Shown piece after piece: positions 54,147-62,827 of a DNA stretch of 64,000 nucleotides (within the stretch, counting starts at the first letter, position 1; each line of letters opens with the position of its first letter). A model generated the notes under the pieces. The model had not been told where the DNA came from. It did no database searches and saw only the letters and a program-made list of their open reading frames with translations. This DNA comes from an uncultured Methylopila sp. GTDB lineage: Bacteria > Pseudomonadota > Alphaproteobacteria > Rhizobiales > Methylopilaceae. Both the position numbers and the translations under genes were made by a program. The DNA lies in contig CABHPB010000014.1 in NCBI GenBank assembly GCA_902168115.1, positions 56,271 to 120,270 of the forward strand. Reading direction: 5' to 3'.

Positions 54147-55262
54147 TTACGCGCCGCCGCCCTCGAGACCAAGCCCGAGCGCCAGCGCCTCGAGCCGCGT
54201 CGTCGCGCGGGCGTCGGAGGCGAACTTCTGGCGCGCGGCGGTCAGGGCGTCGCGCGCCTTGTCCATGTCGCCGAGCGCGGCGCGGGCGTTGACCAGCCTC
54301 AGCCACTCGCCCACGTCGCCGCCGTCCTGCGCCAGCCGGTCCGCAAGGCCGTCGACCATCGTCTTCACGAAGGCCATGCGCTCGTCCGCCGTCTTGATCT
54401 TTTCGGCCTGCTCGGGCGACGGCGGCGGCAGCGCCGGCACCGCCGCGATGCGCTGGAACTCGCCCTTCAGCGCGTCGAGATAGGGCGCGTCCTCCGGCGC
54501 CTTGGTCAGCAGCGGCTTGAGGCGCGCCACGGCGCCGGCGACGTCGCCGTCCTGCTCGGCGGCGCGGGCGAGATAGAACGCGCCCTTGGGCGACGGATTT
54601 TCGCCCGCGACCGAACGCTCGAACGCGCCGCGCGCCTGGTCGGTCACGACGCCGTCCGCCGCGGCGTAGAGCGCCTCGCCGAGATCGGCCTCGCGGTCGG
54701 GCGTCGAGCCGAGGATACGGATCGCGTTTGAAAAGGCGGTCGCGGCCTCGTTCGGCCGGCCGAGGCGCATGTAGAGCGGACCGACCACGCTCCAGCCGCG
54801 CCCATCGTTCGGGTTGGCGGCGAGCGCTTTTTCGACGCGCAGCGCGAGGTCGCCGAGGTTCTGCATGTCGGGCTTTTCGCCCTGGCGCGAGGCGAGCGGC
54901 AGATCGGGAAGGTCCGGCTTGCCGAGCCGGGCGTAGGCGCCGAGCGCGATCGCCGGAACCGCGACCAGCGCGATCGCCGCCGCGATGCGCCGACGTCCCG
55001 TCGAGGCGCCGGCGGAGGCGGCCTCCCCGCGCTCGGAGGCGGCCAGCAGGCGCCGCGCGACCTCGACGCTCGCGCCTTCGGCCTCGCGGTCGTCGATCAG
55101 CCCGCGCGCCTTGTCGCGGGCGATCTCGTCGAGTTGATCGCGATAGACCGCCTCGTCCGCGCCGACGGCGCCGGCTGCGGCCGGGCGCGAGCGCGCCAGC
55201 GAGCCGAGCACGACGAACACCGCGGCGCCGGTCATCAGCGCGAAAATCAGCCAGAGCGTCAT
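54147..55262 (-). CDS. ccmI: Cytochrome c biogenesis protein CcmI (CycH)
   Basis: A 371-residue apocytochrome chaperone. Two membrane helices (about 2-22 and 92-112) enclose a cytoplasmic loop with a leucine-zipper-like stretch (DEAVYRDQLDEIARD). The periplasmic C-terminal part consists of TPR-like repeats (about 140-370) that bind the apocytochrome C-terminus. First gene of the ccmI-E-F-H operon, divergent from the sarcosine-oxidase-like genes. ccmABC are not in the window. Confidence 0.93.
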   Translation of the reverse strand: MTLWLIFALMTGAAVFVVLGSLARSRPAAAGAVGADEAVYRDQLDEIARDKARGLIDDREAEGASVEVARRLLAASERGEAASAGASTGRRRIAAAIALVAVPAIALGAYARLGKPDLPDLPLASRQGEKPDMQNLGDLALRVEKALAANPNDGRGWSVVGPLYMRLGRPNEAATAFSNAIRILGSTPDREADLGEALYAAADGVVTDQARGAFERSVAGENPSPKGAFYLARAAEQDGDVAGAVARLKPLLTKAPEDAPYLDALKGEFQRIAAVPALPPPSPEQAEKIKTADERMAFVKTMVDGLADRLAQDGGDVGEWLRLVNARAALGDMDKARDALTAARQKFASDARATTRLEALALGLGLEGGGA

Positions 55263-55386
55263 CTAGATCCGAGTTCTCCTTGCCCGGCCGCACATAGACC
55301 CGTTCCGGCCGCCGGGGAAGCGACGGGGCGCCGCGCGAAAAAACTCGCTCCATACGGCTTAACCCGTCGATTAGACGCCTTATAGA

Positions 55387-56574
55387 GTGTCCGTCAGCCC
55401 TCTCCCATCCGCCATCCGGACCGTTCTTTTGCTCTTCAATCGCTTGTTATCGATCGTCGGACGCGCGCAGAGCCCCGAGCAGGCTTGGGCCGATCGACGA
55501 TCGATCGAGGAGGCCTACGACGTCGCGGTCGTCGGAGGCGGCGTGCGCGCTCTGGCGGTCGCCAACGCCTGCGCCGCGAGCGGAGCGAAGGTCGCGCTGT
55601 TCGCGCCGGGCGAGGCCGCGGCCGCGCCGGACGAGCGGGCCTGGCCGGTGCTGCGCGCGGGCAAGCCCGAGGCCCACCGCGCCGAAACCGATCGGGACGC
55701 CGTCGCCCTGGCGCGCCGCGTCGCGCGCCGCGCGTCCGGAGGCGCGACGATCGAGCGCGCCGGCTGCCTGACGATCGCGGACTCCCGCCGGGAGGTCGAG
55801 GCGCTCGTCGCCCGCGCGGCGGAACTCAAGGGAGAAGGCGTCTCGGCATGGATGGTGCCGACCCGCGAGATCGAGGCGCTGTCGCCGCCGCTCGCCGGCG
55901 GGAGCTTCCCCGCCGCACTGCTGGAGCAGGACGCCGTCGTGGTCGACGCCGACGCGCTCGCGCTTGCGCTCGCCGAGTCCGCCGCGGCCGCCGGCGCGCG
56001 CATGTTCCCTGCGACGCCTATCGACACCCTCGAGCGGGGCGCGAGCGACACCGCGCTGAAGATCGGTGAGCTGAGGGTCGAGGCGAAGGCGATCGTGCTG
56101 GCCGACGATCTCGCCGCGATCCGGCTGGTGAGGGAGGGCCGCGGCCGGCTGTCCCTGGTCCGGGACGAGCGCACGCTGCTGACGACCGCCCCCGGAGCGC
56201 CGGCGATCGGTCCCGCAATCGAATTCGGCGAGCTCAGGCTCTCGCGTGACCGGACCGGGGCCGTCGTCGCCTCCGGTCCGCGCGGGGGCGACGCGATCGC
56301 GCTGGAGCTGACACGGCTCGCGCCGTCCTTCGGCGGCATCGCGGTCGCTGCCGAGGAGCCGATGATCGCCTGGCGCGGGATCGACGGCCTCGCGCAGGTC
56401 GGGGCGGCCGACATTCCCGGTCTCTGGCTCGCGCTCGGCTTCGGGCGCGACGCGCTGGCGCTCTCTCTGCCGGCGGCCGAGCATCTCGCGGCGCTGATCG
56501 CGGGCCGTTCCGGCGCCGGCGCCTTCGAGCCGTTCGCGCCGACGCGGCGCCTGATGAGGGAGGCGGCGCAATGA
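55387..56574 (+). CDS. FAD-dependent oxidoreductase, sarcosine oxidase beta-like
   Basis: A 395-residue DAO-fold flavoprotein. The FAD motif VAVVGGGVRALAVANACAASG is at about 46-66, and the C-terminal GLWLALGFGRDALALSLPAAEHLA resembles the closing FAD motif of SoxB/DadA-like enzymes. Most conserved substrate-site residues cannot be confirmed by eye. The start is GTG 55387 without a good ribosome site, so the N-terminus is uncertain. It overlaps the following SoxA-like gene by 4 bases. The amine or N-methyl amino acid substrate is unknown. Confidence 0.8.
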   Translation: MSVSPLPSAIRTVLLLFNRLLSIVGRAQSPEQAWADRRSIEEAYDVAVVGGGVRALAVANACAASGAKVALFAPGEAAAAPDERAWPVLRAGKPEAHRAETDRDAVALARRVARRASGGATIERAGCLTIADSRREVEALVARAAELKGEGVSAWMVPTREIEALSPPLAGGSFPAALLEQDAVVVDADALALALAESAAAAGARMFPATPIDTLERGASDTALKIGELRVEAKAIVLADDLAAIRLVREGRGRLSLVRDERTLLTTAPGAPAIGPAIEFGELRLSRDRTGAVVASGPRGGDAIALELTRLAPSFGGIAVAAEEPMIAWRGIDGLAQVGAADIPGLWLALGFGRDALALSLPAAEHLAALIAGRSGAGAFEPFAPTRRLMREAAQ

Positions 56575-58265
56575 GCGGCCCCTATCGCATCCCCGGCGCC
56601 GCGCGGCAGCGCTTCGGCGCGCGCGTCGATCACTCCGAGCCGGTCGGCTTCCGGCTGGACGGCAAGGTCTTCAACGGATTTTACGGCGACACGCTCGAAA
56701 GCGCCCTGCTCGCCTCGGGCCTCTCGACCTTCGGGGCGAGCCCGCTGCTCGGGCGCCCGCGCGGCCCCATGGGGCTCGGCGTCGACGATCCGATCGCGGT
56801 GCTCGTCGAGGAAGGCGGGGCCTGGCGCCCCGCGTCGGCGGGCGACGTCGTCCTGCGGGAAGGGCTAAAGGCGCGGTTTCCGGATCGCGCCGCGGCGACG
56901 CTGCGCCGGCTCGCGCCGGTCACGATCCCGGAAGACCGCATGTTGCCGGCCGCCTCGCGCGCGATCGAGCGGCTGCGGCAGGCGCTGCCGATGCCCGCCC
57001 CGCGACTGCCGCGCCCGGCGCCGCCGCCCCGCGCCCGATACGAGCGTTGCGACGCGCTGGTGATCGGCGCGGGCCTCGCGGGCCTGTCCGCGGCCTCCGC
57101 CCTCCTAAGCGCCGGCCTCGACGTCCGCATCGTGGAGGCGGACCGCAGGGCCGGCGGCCTCGCCGACCTCTATGACGGCCGGATCGACGGCAGGCCGCTC
57201 GCCGAATGGGCCGAAGCGCAGGCGGCCGGCCTGACCGCCCGAGGCGCTCTCACGCTCCGGGCGACGGCGGTCTCGATCGCCGCGGACGGAGCCGTCACGG
57301 TGATCGAGCGCGGCGGCCTCGCCGACGAACTCGTCCTCAGGGTGATCTCGGCCGGCGCAGCGATCCTTGCGACCGGGCATCGGGAACGGCCGATGGCCTT
57401 CGCCGAGAACGACCGCCCCGGCGTCATCTTCGCGGGCGCAGCGCGCGCGCTGCTTCGTCGCCACGCGGTCGCGCCGGGATCGCGCGTGCTGGTCGCGACG
57501 ACCTGCGACGAGGGCTATCGCGCCGCGATGGATCTTCGGGAGGCAGGGTGCGTGGTCGACTTCGTGATCGACCAGCGGGACGCGCCGGACGGGCCCGCGG
57601 TCGAGATGGCCAAGGCGCTCGGAGCGCCCGTCAGCCTGTCGAGCGTCGTCACCGGCCTCGAATACGACGCCAAGCGCGGCGCGATCACGGGGGTCAGGGT
57701 GCGCAACCGCTACGGCGAGGGCGCGAGCGCGGGCGCGCGCATCCTGCCGGCCGACGCGCTGGTCGTCGCCGGAGGGTTCGCGCCGCGCGACGAACTCGCC
57801 CGGACGTGCGGCCTCGGCGCCGAGCAGGGGCTGAGGCTCGCCCTCGCCGGGCCGAACGCCGTCGACGCCATCGCCGGCGGATGGCGCGCCGGGGTCGAAA
57901 CGGCGGCGCAGCTCGGCGCCGCGGTCGATCAGTCCGCGCCCGTCGTCGAAGCGACGCGGGACGAATTCGGAGAGGCGCCCACCATCGAGCAGGCGAGCTT
58001 TACCGCGATCGGCTCGAACGTCGCCTTCGCCGACATCGGCGCGGACGTTTCGCTCGCCGATCTTGCGCGCGCCGCGGCCCGGCGCGGCCCGGCTCCGGCG
58101 GTGATCGCGCGCAGGCTCGGGCTGGGCTCTGGGCCGGACGGCGGCCGGCTCTCGGCCGATCTGCCGAGCCTCGCGCTCGCGGCTCTCGGCGTCCGCGGCG
58201 CGGACGAGCGGGGCCCATCGGCGGGACGGCTCACGCTGGCGCAGCGGGCGGCGCGCGCCGGCTGA
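56571..58265 (+). CDS. Sarcosine oxidase alpha-like protein lacking the folate domain
   Basis: A 564-residue protein. The N-terminal ferredoxin-like fold (about 15-100, with RLDGKVFNGFYGDTLESALLA and GRPRGPMGLGVDDP) has no cluster cysteines, as in sarcosine oxidase alpha. An NAD/FAD-binding disulfide-reductase-type domain follows (ALVIGAGLAGLSAASALLSAG, about 160). Full SoxA is about 960-1000 residues with a C-terminal GcvT-like tetrahydrofolate domain; that is absent, the protein ending after the nucleotide domain. No soxD or soxG is adjacent. With its partner it forms a reduced two-gene version of the complex. The activity is unknown. Confidence 0.85.
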   Translation: MSGPYRIPGAARQRFGARVDHSEPVGFRLDGKVFNGFYGDTLESALLASGLSTFGASPLLGRPRGPMGLGVDDPIAVLVEEGGAWRPASAGDVVLREGLKARFPDRAAATLRRLAPVTIPEDRMLPAASRAIERLRQALPMPAPRLPRPAPPPRARYERCDALVIGAGLAGLSAASALLSAGLDVRIVEADRRAGGLADLYDGRIDGRPLAEWAEAQAAGLTARGALTLRATAVSIAADGAVTVIERGGLADELVLRVISAGAAILATGHRERPMAFAENDRPGVIFAGAARALLRRHAVAPGSRVLVATTCDEGYRAAMDLREAGCVVDFVIDQRDAPDGPAVEMAKALGAPVSLSSVVTGLEYDAKRGAITGVRVRNRYGEGASAGARILPADALVVAGGFAPRDELARTCGLGAEQGLRLALAGPNAVDAIAGGWRAGVETAAQLGAAVDQSAPVVEATRDEFGEAPTIEQASFTAIGSNVAFADIGADVSLADLARAAARRGPAPAVIARRLGLGSGPDGGRLSADLPSLALAALGVRGADERGPSAGRLTLAQRAARAG

Positions 58266-58271
58266 GGTTCC

Positions 58272-59702
58272 TCACACGGTCGGCAGCCGCAGGTCGCAGC
58301 GCAGGCCGCCGGCGGGGGCGCGGCCGAGCGAGAGCGTGCCGCCATACATCGCGGCGAGTTCGCTCACGATCGCGAGGCCAAGCCCGGAGCCCGGCTTGGT
58401 CTCGTCGAGCCGGCGGCCGCGGCCCAGAACCTCGTCCCACTCGTTCGGGTCGAGGCCGGGACCGTCGTCGTCGATGCGGATCAGCGCCGCCGGCTGGCCG
58501 GACCGCGCCGCGACGGCGACCGGTTCTGCGGAGATGAACACCCGGCCCCTCGCCCATTTGCAGGCGTTGTCGACGAGGTTGCCGACCATCTCCTCGAGGT
58601 CCTGCTTCTCGCCCTTGACCCTCATGTCGTCGACGGCGGCGACCACGATCTCGAGATCGCGCTCGCGATAGACCTTGCCGAGCGTGCGCGCGAGCGCCTC
58701 GATCGTCGGCTTCAGCTCGGTCGCCTCGCCGGCGAAGGCGACGCCGGCCGAGAGCCGCGCGCGTTCGAGATGGTGGTCGATCTGGCGGCGCATGAGGACC
58801 GCCTGCTCGCGCACCTTCTCCGCGAAGGCGCCCTCGCCCGCTGCGGCCTCATTGGCGATGACGGCGAGAGGCGTCTTCAGGCCGTGCGCGAGATTGCCGA
58901 CATGGGTCCGGGCGCGCTCGACGATCGCCCGGTTGCTGTCGATCAGCGCGTTGAGCTCGGCGGCGAGCGGCGCGATCTCGCGCGGCACCGCGCCCTCGAT
59001 CCGCGCGCGTGAACCGGTCCGGATCTCGATCAGCTGGGCGCGGATGCGCGCGAGCGGCCTGAGGCCGAAGCCGACCTGGAAGCCGGTCGTGACGACGAGG
59101 CCGAGGCCGAGGAGCAGGAACGTCACCAGCAGGGCGAAGTTGAGGTCGGTGACGTCCTTGTCGATCTCGGCGGAATCCGCGCCGATCGCGATCAGGTAGC
59201 GGCCGTCGGGGCCGAGGTCGATGGTGCGCTCGACGAGCCGCAGGCGCTTGTCCTCCGGCCCGCTGACATAGCCCTCGCGCGCGCTGCCTCCGTCGGTCGT
59301 TCCGCCCTGCAGGCGCGGCAGCTGCTCCTCGAACAGCGATTTTGAGCCGGTCGTCTCCGGCGGGTCGCGATCGAGCCGCGTGATCTGCCAGTACCAGCCG
59401 GACAACGGCAGCTCGAAGCGCGGCTCGCCGACCGAGCCCGGCTCCGCGCGCGCGAACGTGCCGTCCGCAAGGCCCGCCACGAGCGTCTTGAGATAGACGT
59501 GCAGGCGCTGGTCGAAGCTGCGCTCGACCTGCCGCTGATAGTAGGTCGAGAGCGTCCAGCCGCCGAACAGCAGGATCGCGGCGGTCCACAGCGTCGCCGC
59601 GCCGAACAGGCGGGCGGCGATCGAGGCCGTGCGTTTCGGCCGCTCCGGCGCGGCGGCGCGTTCAGCCGGGACCGCGACGCCGGTCTCGGCCTCCGCGCTC
59701 AT
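58272..59702 (-). CDS. Sensor histidine kinase (PhoQ/FeuQ-like)
   Basis: A 476-residue membrane kinase with two membrane helices (about 30-52 and 186-210), a 130-residue periplasmic domain, HAMP-like segment, HisKA with His273 (VGNLAHGLKTPLAVI), and ATPase motifs LVDNACKWA, DDGPGLDP and GSGLGLAIV. The architecture matches PhoQ-like kinases of Rhizobiales. The gene overlaps the regulator by 4 bases. It ends 6 bases from the convergent SoxA-like gene. Confidence 0.94.
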   Translation of the reverse strand: MSAEAETGVAVPAERAAAPERPKRTASIAARLFGAATLWTAAILLFGGWTLSTYYQRQVERSFDQRLHVYLKTLVAGLADGTFARAEPGSVGEPRFELPLSGWYWQITRLDRDPPETTGSKSLFEEQLPRLQGGTTDGGSAREGYVSGPEDKRLRLVERTIDLGPDGRYLIAIGADSAEIDKDVTDLNFALLVTFLLLGLGLVVTTGFQVGFGLRPLARIRAQLIEIRTGSRARIEGAVPREIAPLAAELNALIDSNRAIVERARTHVGNLAHGLKTPLAVIANEAAAGEGAFAEKVREQAVLMRRQIDHHLERARLSAGVAFAGEATELKPTIEALARTLGKVYRERDLEIVVAAVDDMRVKGEKQDLEEMVGNLVDNACKWARGRVFISAEPVAVAARSGQPAALIRIDDDGPGLDPNEWDEVLGRGRRLDETKPGSGLGLAIVSELAAMYGGTLSLGRAPAGGLRCDLRLPTV

Positions 59703-60364
59703 GCCGGATCCGCGCTCAGCAGGTAGCCGAGCCCGCGCACCGTCTGGATGACCTCGACGCCGAGCTTCTTGCGCAGCCGGCCGACGAACACCTCGATCGT
59801 GTTGGAATCACGGTCGAAATCCTGGTCGTAGAGATGCTCGACGAGCTCGGTGCGCGACACCACCCTGCCCTGGTGGTGCATGAGGTAGGACAGCAGCCGG
59901 TATTCGTGGCTGGTCAGCTTGACGCCCGCGCCGTCGACCGTGACGCGGCCCGAACGCGTGTCGAGCCGCACCGGCCCGCACAGCAGCTCGCTGGAGGCGT
60001 GCCCGCTCGCGCGCCGCAGCAGGGCGCGGATGCGGGCGAGGATCTCCTCCATGTGGAAGGGTTTCGGCACATAGTCGTCGGCGCCGGCGTCGAAGCCCTG
60101 CACCTTGTCCGACCAGCGGTCGCGCGCGGTCAGGATCAGCACCGGCATCGCCTTGCCGTCGCGCCGCCAGGCCTCGAGCACGCTGATGCCGTCCATCTTC
60201 GGCAGGCCGATGTCGAGCACCACCGCGTCATAGGGCTCGGTGTCGCCGAGGAAATGTCCCTCCTCGCCGTCGAAGGCGCGGTCGACGGCGTATCCGGCGT
60301 CCTCCAGCGCGGCGACGATCTGGCGGTTGAGGTCTGGATCGTCCTCGACGACGAGCAAGCGCAT
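59699..60364 (-). CDS. OmpR-family response regulator (PhoP/FeuP-like)
   Basis: A 221-residue regulator. The receiver has phospho-Asp51 (VVLDIGLPKMDG), PKPFHMEE, and the VVEDDPDLNRQIVAALEDAG N-terminus. The winged-helix domain shows LTSHEYRLLSYLMHHQGR and EVFVGRLRKKLG. It resembles PhoP-like regulators such as Sinorhizobium FeuP, as I recall them. It lies 12 bases downstream of a membrane-protein gene that overlaps a PepSY gene, so all four are probably one operon. Confidence 0.95.
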   Translation of the reverse strand: MRLLVVEDDPDLNRQIVAALEDAGYAVDRAFDGEEGHFLGDTEPYDAVVLDIGLPKMDGISVLEAWRRDGKAMPVLILTARDRWSDKVQGFDAGADDYVPKPFHMEEILARIRALLRRASGHASSELLCGPVRLDTRSGRVTVDGAGVKLTSHEYRLLSYLMHHQGRVVSRTELVEHLYDQDFDRDSNTIEVFVGRLRKKLGVEVIQTVRGLGYLLSADPA

Positions 60365-60375
60365 GGGGTCCGGTC

Positions 60376-60846
60376 TCAGGCTGGGTTTGAGCGCGCGCGA
60401 CCGCGACGGGCGATCAGCGCTGCGACAAGCATATGGAGCAGCGGGATGAACAGGCCCAGCGCAGGCAAGGTCAAGAGGGCGACCGCGCGCACGACGTTCG
60501 GCGCGCCCTCGATCAGCGCCGTCCAGATCGTGGCGGGCGCCGTGATCGCTTGTCCGAGCAGCGCGACGGCCCACACGATCGGCGTCACGCGCGCGACGCC
60601 CTCGCCGCCGCCGAAGAGGTATCGCACGGCAAGGACGGCGAAGGCGCTGAAGACGAGGCCGAAGGCCGCGAGCGCCGCAAGCCCGGGCAGTCCGGGACCG
60701 AGCGAGGCGCCGGCCTCGCCCAGCGGGACGACGACGCTCGAAAGGTCGGCGAGCGCGACATAGGACGAGATGAAATGCACGAAACCGGGGACGGCCAGCA
60801 GCACGAGCTCCAGGACGAAGACCGCCCGCGCGAGCCTGTCGATCAC
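60376..60846 (-). CDS. Membrane protein of the PepSY/two-component operon
   Basis: A 156-residue protein with four hydrophobic helices. The start is GTG 60846, overlapping the PepSY stop (GTGA). No catalytic motif is seen and no family recognised. Its position between a PepSY protein and a PhoP-like regulator suggests an accessory role in signal sensing or in the response. Confidence 0.78.
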   Translation of the reverse strand: MIDRLARAVFVLELVLLAVPGFVHFISSYVALADLSSVVVPLGEAGASLGPGLPGLAALAAFGLVFSAFAVLAVRYLFGGGEGVARVTPIVWAVALLGQAITAPATIWTALIEGAPNVVRAVALLTLPALGLFIPLLHMLVAALIARRGRARSNPA

Positions 60847-61382
60847 CTGACGTTGACCAGCTTGCCGTCCGACGCGCCGACGCGCACCCGGGCCACCCGG
60901 CCGTCGCCGTTGAGCAGCGTCAGGTCGTAGGCCAGCACGCCCTCGAAGGTGCAGAGCTTGTAGTCGATCACCTCGCCGTCCCATGCGTCGCGCGCGGCGC
61001 GCAGGGCCTGGCTGAGCGTGACGGCCTTCTTGGCGAGGATCGCGCTGCGCGCCTCCTTGGCCGACAGGCAGTCCTTGGCGCCGTTCTGGTCCTGGCTCTT
61101 GCGCGCGGCCTCGCGCGCCTTCTCGAGCCCCTGCAGGCGTGGATCGGCGGCGCGGGCGGCGGCGCGGGCGCGCTCAAGCTCAAGCTCGCCTTCCTTGGCG
61201 TCCTTGTCTTGCAGCTCGACCGTCGGCACGGACTGCGGGACGACCACGACCGAGGGGCCGCTCTCGCCCTGGCCGGGCGCGGCTCTCATCGGTTCCTGCG
61301 CTGCGAGGCCTTCCGGCGCCGCGCCGATCAGCGCGAGGGCGAACGCGAAGCTCGCCGGAACGTGGAAAAGGGACGTCGTCAT
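60843..61382 (-). CDS. PepSY-domain periplasmic protein
   Basis: A 179-residue exported protein with a signal peptide (about 1-27). A charged Ala/Arg/Glu helix (about 62-95) is followed by a C-terminal PepSY-like domain containing LSQALRAARDAWDGEVIDYKL and a DGRVARVRVGASDGKLVNVR end. PepSY domains are often found beside two-component systems and may bind or inhibit periplasmic partners. Two starts are possible, 61382 and 61394. First gene of the operon. Confidence 0.85.
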   Translation of the reverse strand: MTTSLFHVPASFAFALALIGAAPEGLAAQEPMRAAPGQGESGPSVVVVPQSVPTVELQDKDAKEGELELERARAAARAADPRLQGLEKAREAARKSQDQNGAKDCLSAKEARSAILAKKAVTLSQALRAARDAWDGEVIDYKLCTFEGVLAYDLTLLNGDGRVARVRVGASDGKLVNVR

Positions 61383-61441
61383 GATCCCGATCATCGCCGG
61401 AACGCTCTGAACCTCCGATGAATATGGAAATCGGCCGCCCT

Positions 61442-62059
61442 TTACGGCGCCGCCGTCTCGAGGCGCGCCGAGGGCCAGCCGGGCCCGCCGGCGCTGTCCC
61501 GGTTCGTCGGCTGCCCGCGGCGCGTCTCCAGCGCCTGCCGGAGCTGCTGGAGCTCCTGCCGCAACAGGGCGATCTCGGTCTTCTGCACGCTCATTCCGTC
61601 GACGATGCGGGCGATGTCTGCGACGCGCTCCTCGCGGCCGCGCGCCAGTCGCTCCGCCATGTTCTCGAGCGCGGTCTCGACCCGGCCGAGGTCCTTCAGC
61701 ATGCCGTCCATTGGGGCCGTCCGCGCCTCGACCGCGCCAAGCCTGGCGTCGATCTGCGCGATCCGCGCGGCCCGGTCGCGATCGATCCGCTCGATCGCGA
61801 CCGCGTTGTCGCGCGAGCGCGCGTCGATGGTCTCGATCCGCGCGTTCGCGGCCTTCTGGTCGTCCCGCGCGGCGTTGAGATTGCCGTTCAGCACCGCCCC
61901 GAACACCGCGAGCACCAGCCCGAAGGCGAGCGGCGACCATCGGGTCCATGTGGTGGAGCCCTTCGGCGGATGGACCTCGCGCAGCTGGCGCACGAGTTCG
62001 TCGATGATCCGGCTTTCGCTGTCGCTCAGCGCGGTCAGCCGGCCGGTCGCGCCGCTCAT
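61442..62059 (-). CDS. Membrane-anchored coiled-coil protein, possible phage accessory
   Basis: A 205-residue protein: an N-terminal soluble helix with DSESRIIDELVRQLREVHPP, one membrane helix (about 40-60), then about 110 residues of heptad-rich coiled coil and a short disordered tail. It lies 4 bases downstream of the holin-like gene. The layout would suit a spanin or a phage structural accessory, but no family is recognised. Confidence 0.7.
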   Translation of the reverse strand: MSGATGRLTALSDSESRIIDELVRQLREVHPPKGSTTWTRWSPLAFGLVLAVFGAVLNGNLNAARDDQKAANARIETIDARSRDNAVAIERIDRDRAARIAQIDARLGAVEARTAPMDGMLKDLGRVETALENMAERLARGREERVADIARIVDGMSVQKTEIALLRQELQQLRQALETRRGQPTNRDSAGGPGWPSARLETAAP

Positions 62060-62063
62060 CCGC

Positions 62064-62435
62064 TCAGCCCAGCGGCCGGCTCGCGGTCTCGCGGCCGTAC
62101 CAGGCCCAGGCCGCGAGCGCGAGCGAGACGACCGTGGTCAGCACGGTCGAGACCTCGTCCGGATTCCAGCTCCGACCGAACCAGCCCGCGGCGATCACCA
62201 GCGTCTTCGTGACGCCGAAGGCGTTCAGCAGCTGCGCCGCGCCGATGCCGGCGACGCCCTGCAGGGTCTCGCTCCGAAACCGCGAGATCGGCGTCGTCGC
62301 CCGCGCGACGGTCGGCTCGGCGAGCACCGAGGCCTTGGCCCGCGCCAGCCGCTCCGGCATCGGCAGACCTTCCGTGCTCCTGAGCGCGTCCTCGACGGCG
62401 GCGGCGAGCACTGTCTTCGTCAATGGCGCGCCCAT
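62064..62435 (-). CDS. Holin-like small membrane protein
   Basis: A 123-residue protein. The C-terminal 70 residues have the order RFRSETLQGVAGIGAAQLLN, a Trp/Gly-rich break, and a last helix ending in AAWAWYGRETASRPLG. This resembles a class of phage holins that end in an xYGRxxAxxPL motif, as I recall them. The N-terminal 50 residues are a soluble helical extension. Its neighbours are an endolysin-like gene and a coiled-coil membrane protein. Confidence 0.65.
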   Translation of the reverse strand: MGAPLTKTVLAAAVEDALRSTEGLPMPERLARAKASVLAEPTVARATTPISRFRSETLQGVAGIGAAQLLNAFGVTKTLVIAAGWFGRSWNPDEVSTVLTTVVSLALAAWAWYGRETASRPLG

Positions 62436-62599
62436 GCTGGGCTCTCCTTCCTATTTGATCAAAGAAACGGGGAAAACAGTCCCTCTTCGCGCGCCGTCGC
62501 TGGACGAACGCCGGCCGGAGGCGCACCTTGGAGGCGTCGGGAACTGCCCGGCGCCGCAGGGGCTCGATGCGAGAGGATTAAGCTGGCTCTGGGGGTCGG

Positions 62600-62815
62600 A
62601 TGGCTGATGGCTCGGAGATAACGGCGGAAGAATTTTCGACGCTTCGACGGCTGCTCGCGGACGAGACGTCCGAGGTGGACCAGACCGTCGTGCGTCGACT
62701 TGTCGGCAAACGTTTCGTGCGCCGCTCGGATGTGGGCTGGACGGTCACCGTGCAGGGCCACGCCGCGTTCCTGCACGAGCTTGGCCGCGAGTTCGATCGA
62801 CCGCCGGACGAGTAA
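62600..62815 (+). CDS. Small protein, possible winged-helix (71 aa)
   Basis: A 71-residue soluble protein with a helix-helix-strand pattern (EEFSTLRRLLADE, DQTVVRRLVGKRFVRRS, GWTVTVQGHAAFLHELG) that suggests a small winged helix. The ATG follows GGGGG closely. It lies on the opposite strand inside the lysis-like cluster. No family is recognised. Confidence 0.6.
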   Translation: MADGSEITAEEFSTLRRLLADETSEVDQTVVRRLVGKRFVRRSDVGWTVTVQGHAAFLHELGREFDRPPDE

Positions 62816-62827
62816 GACGCCGGGGCC

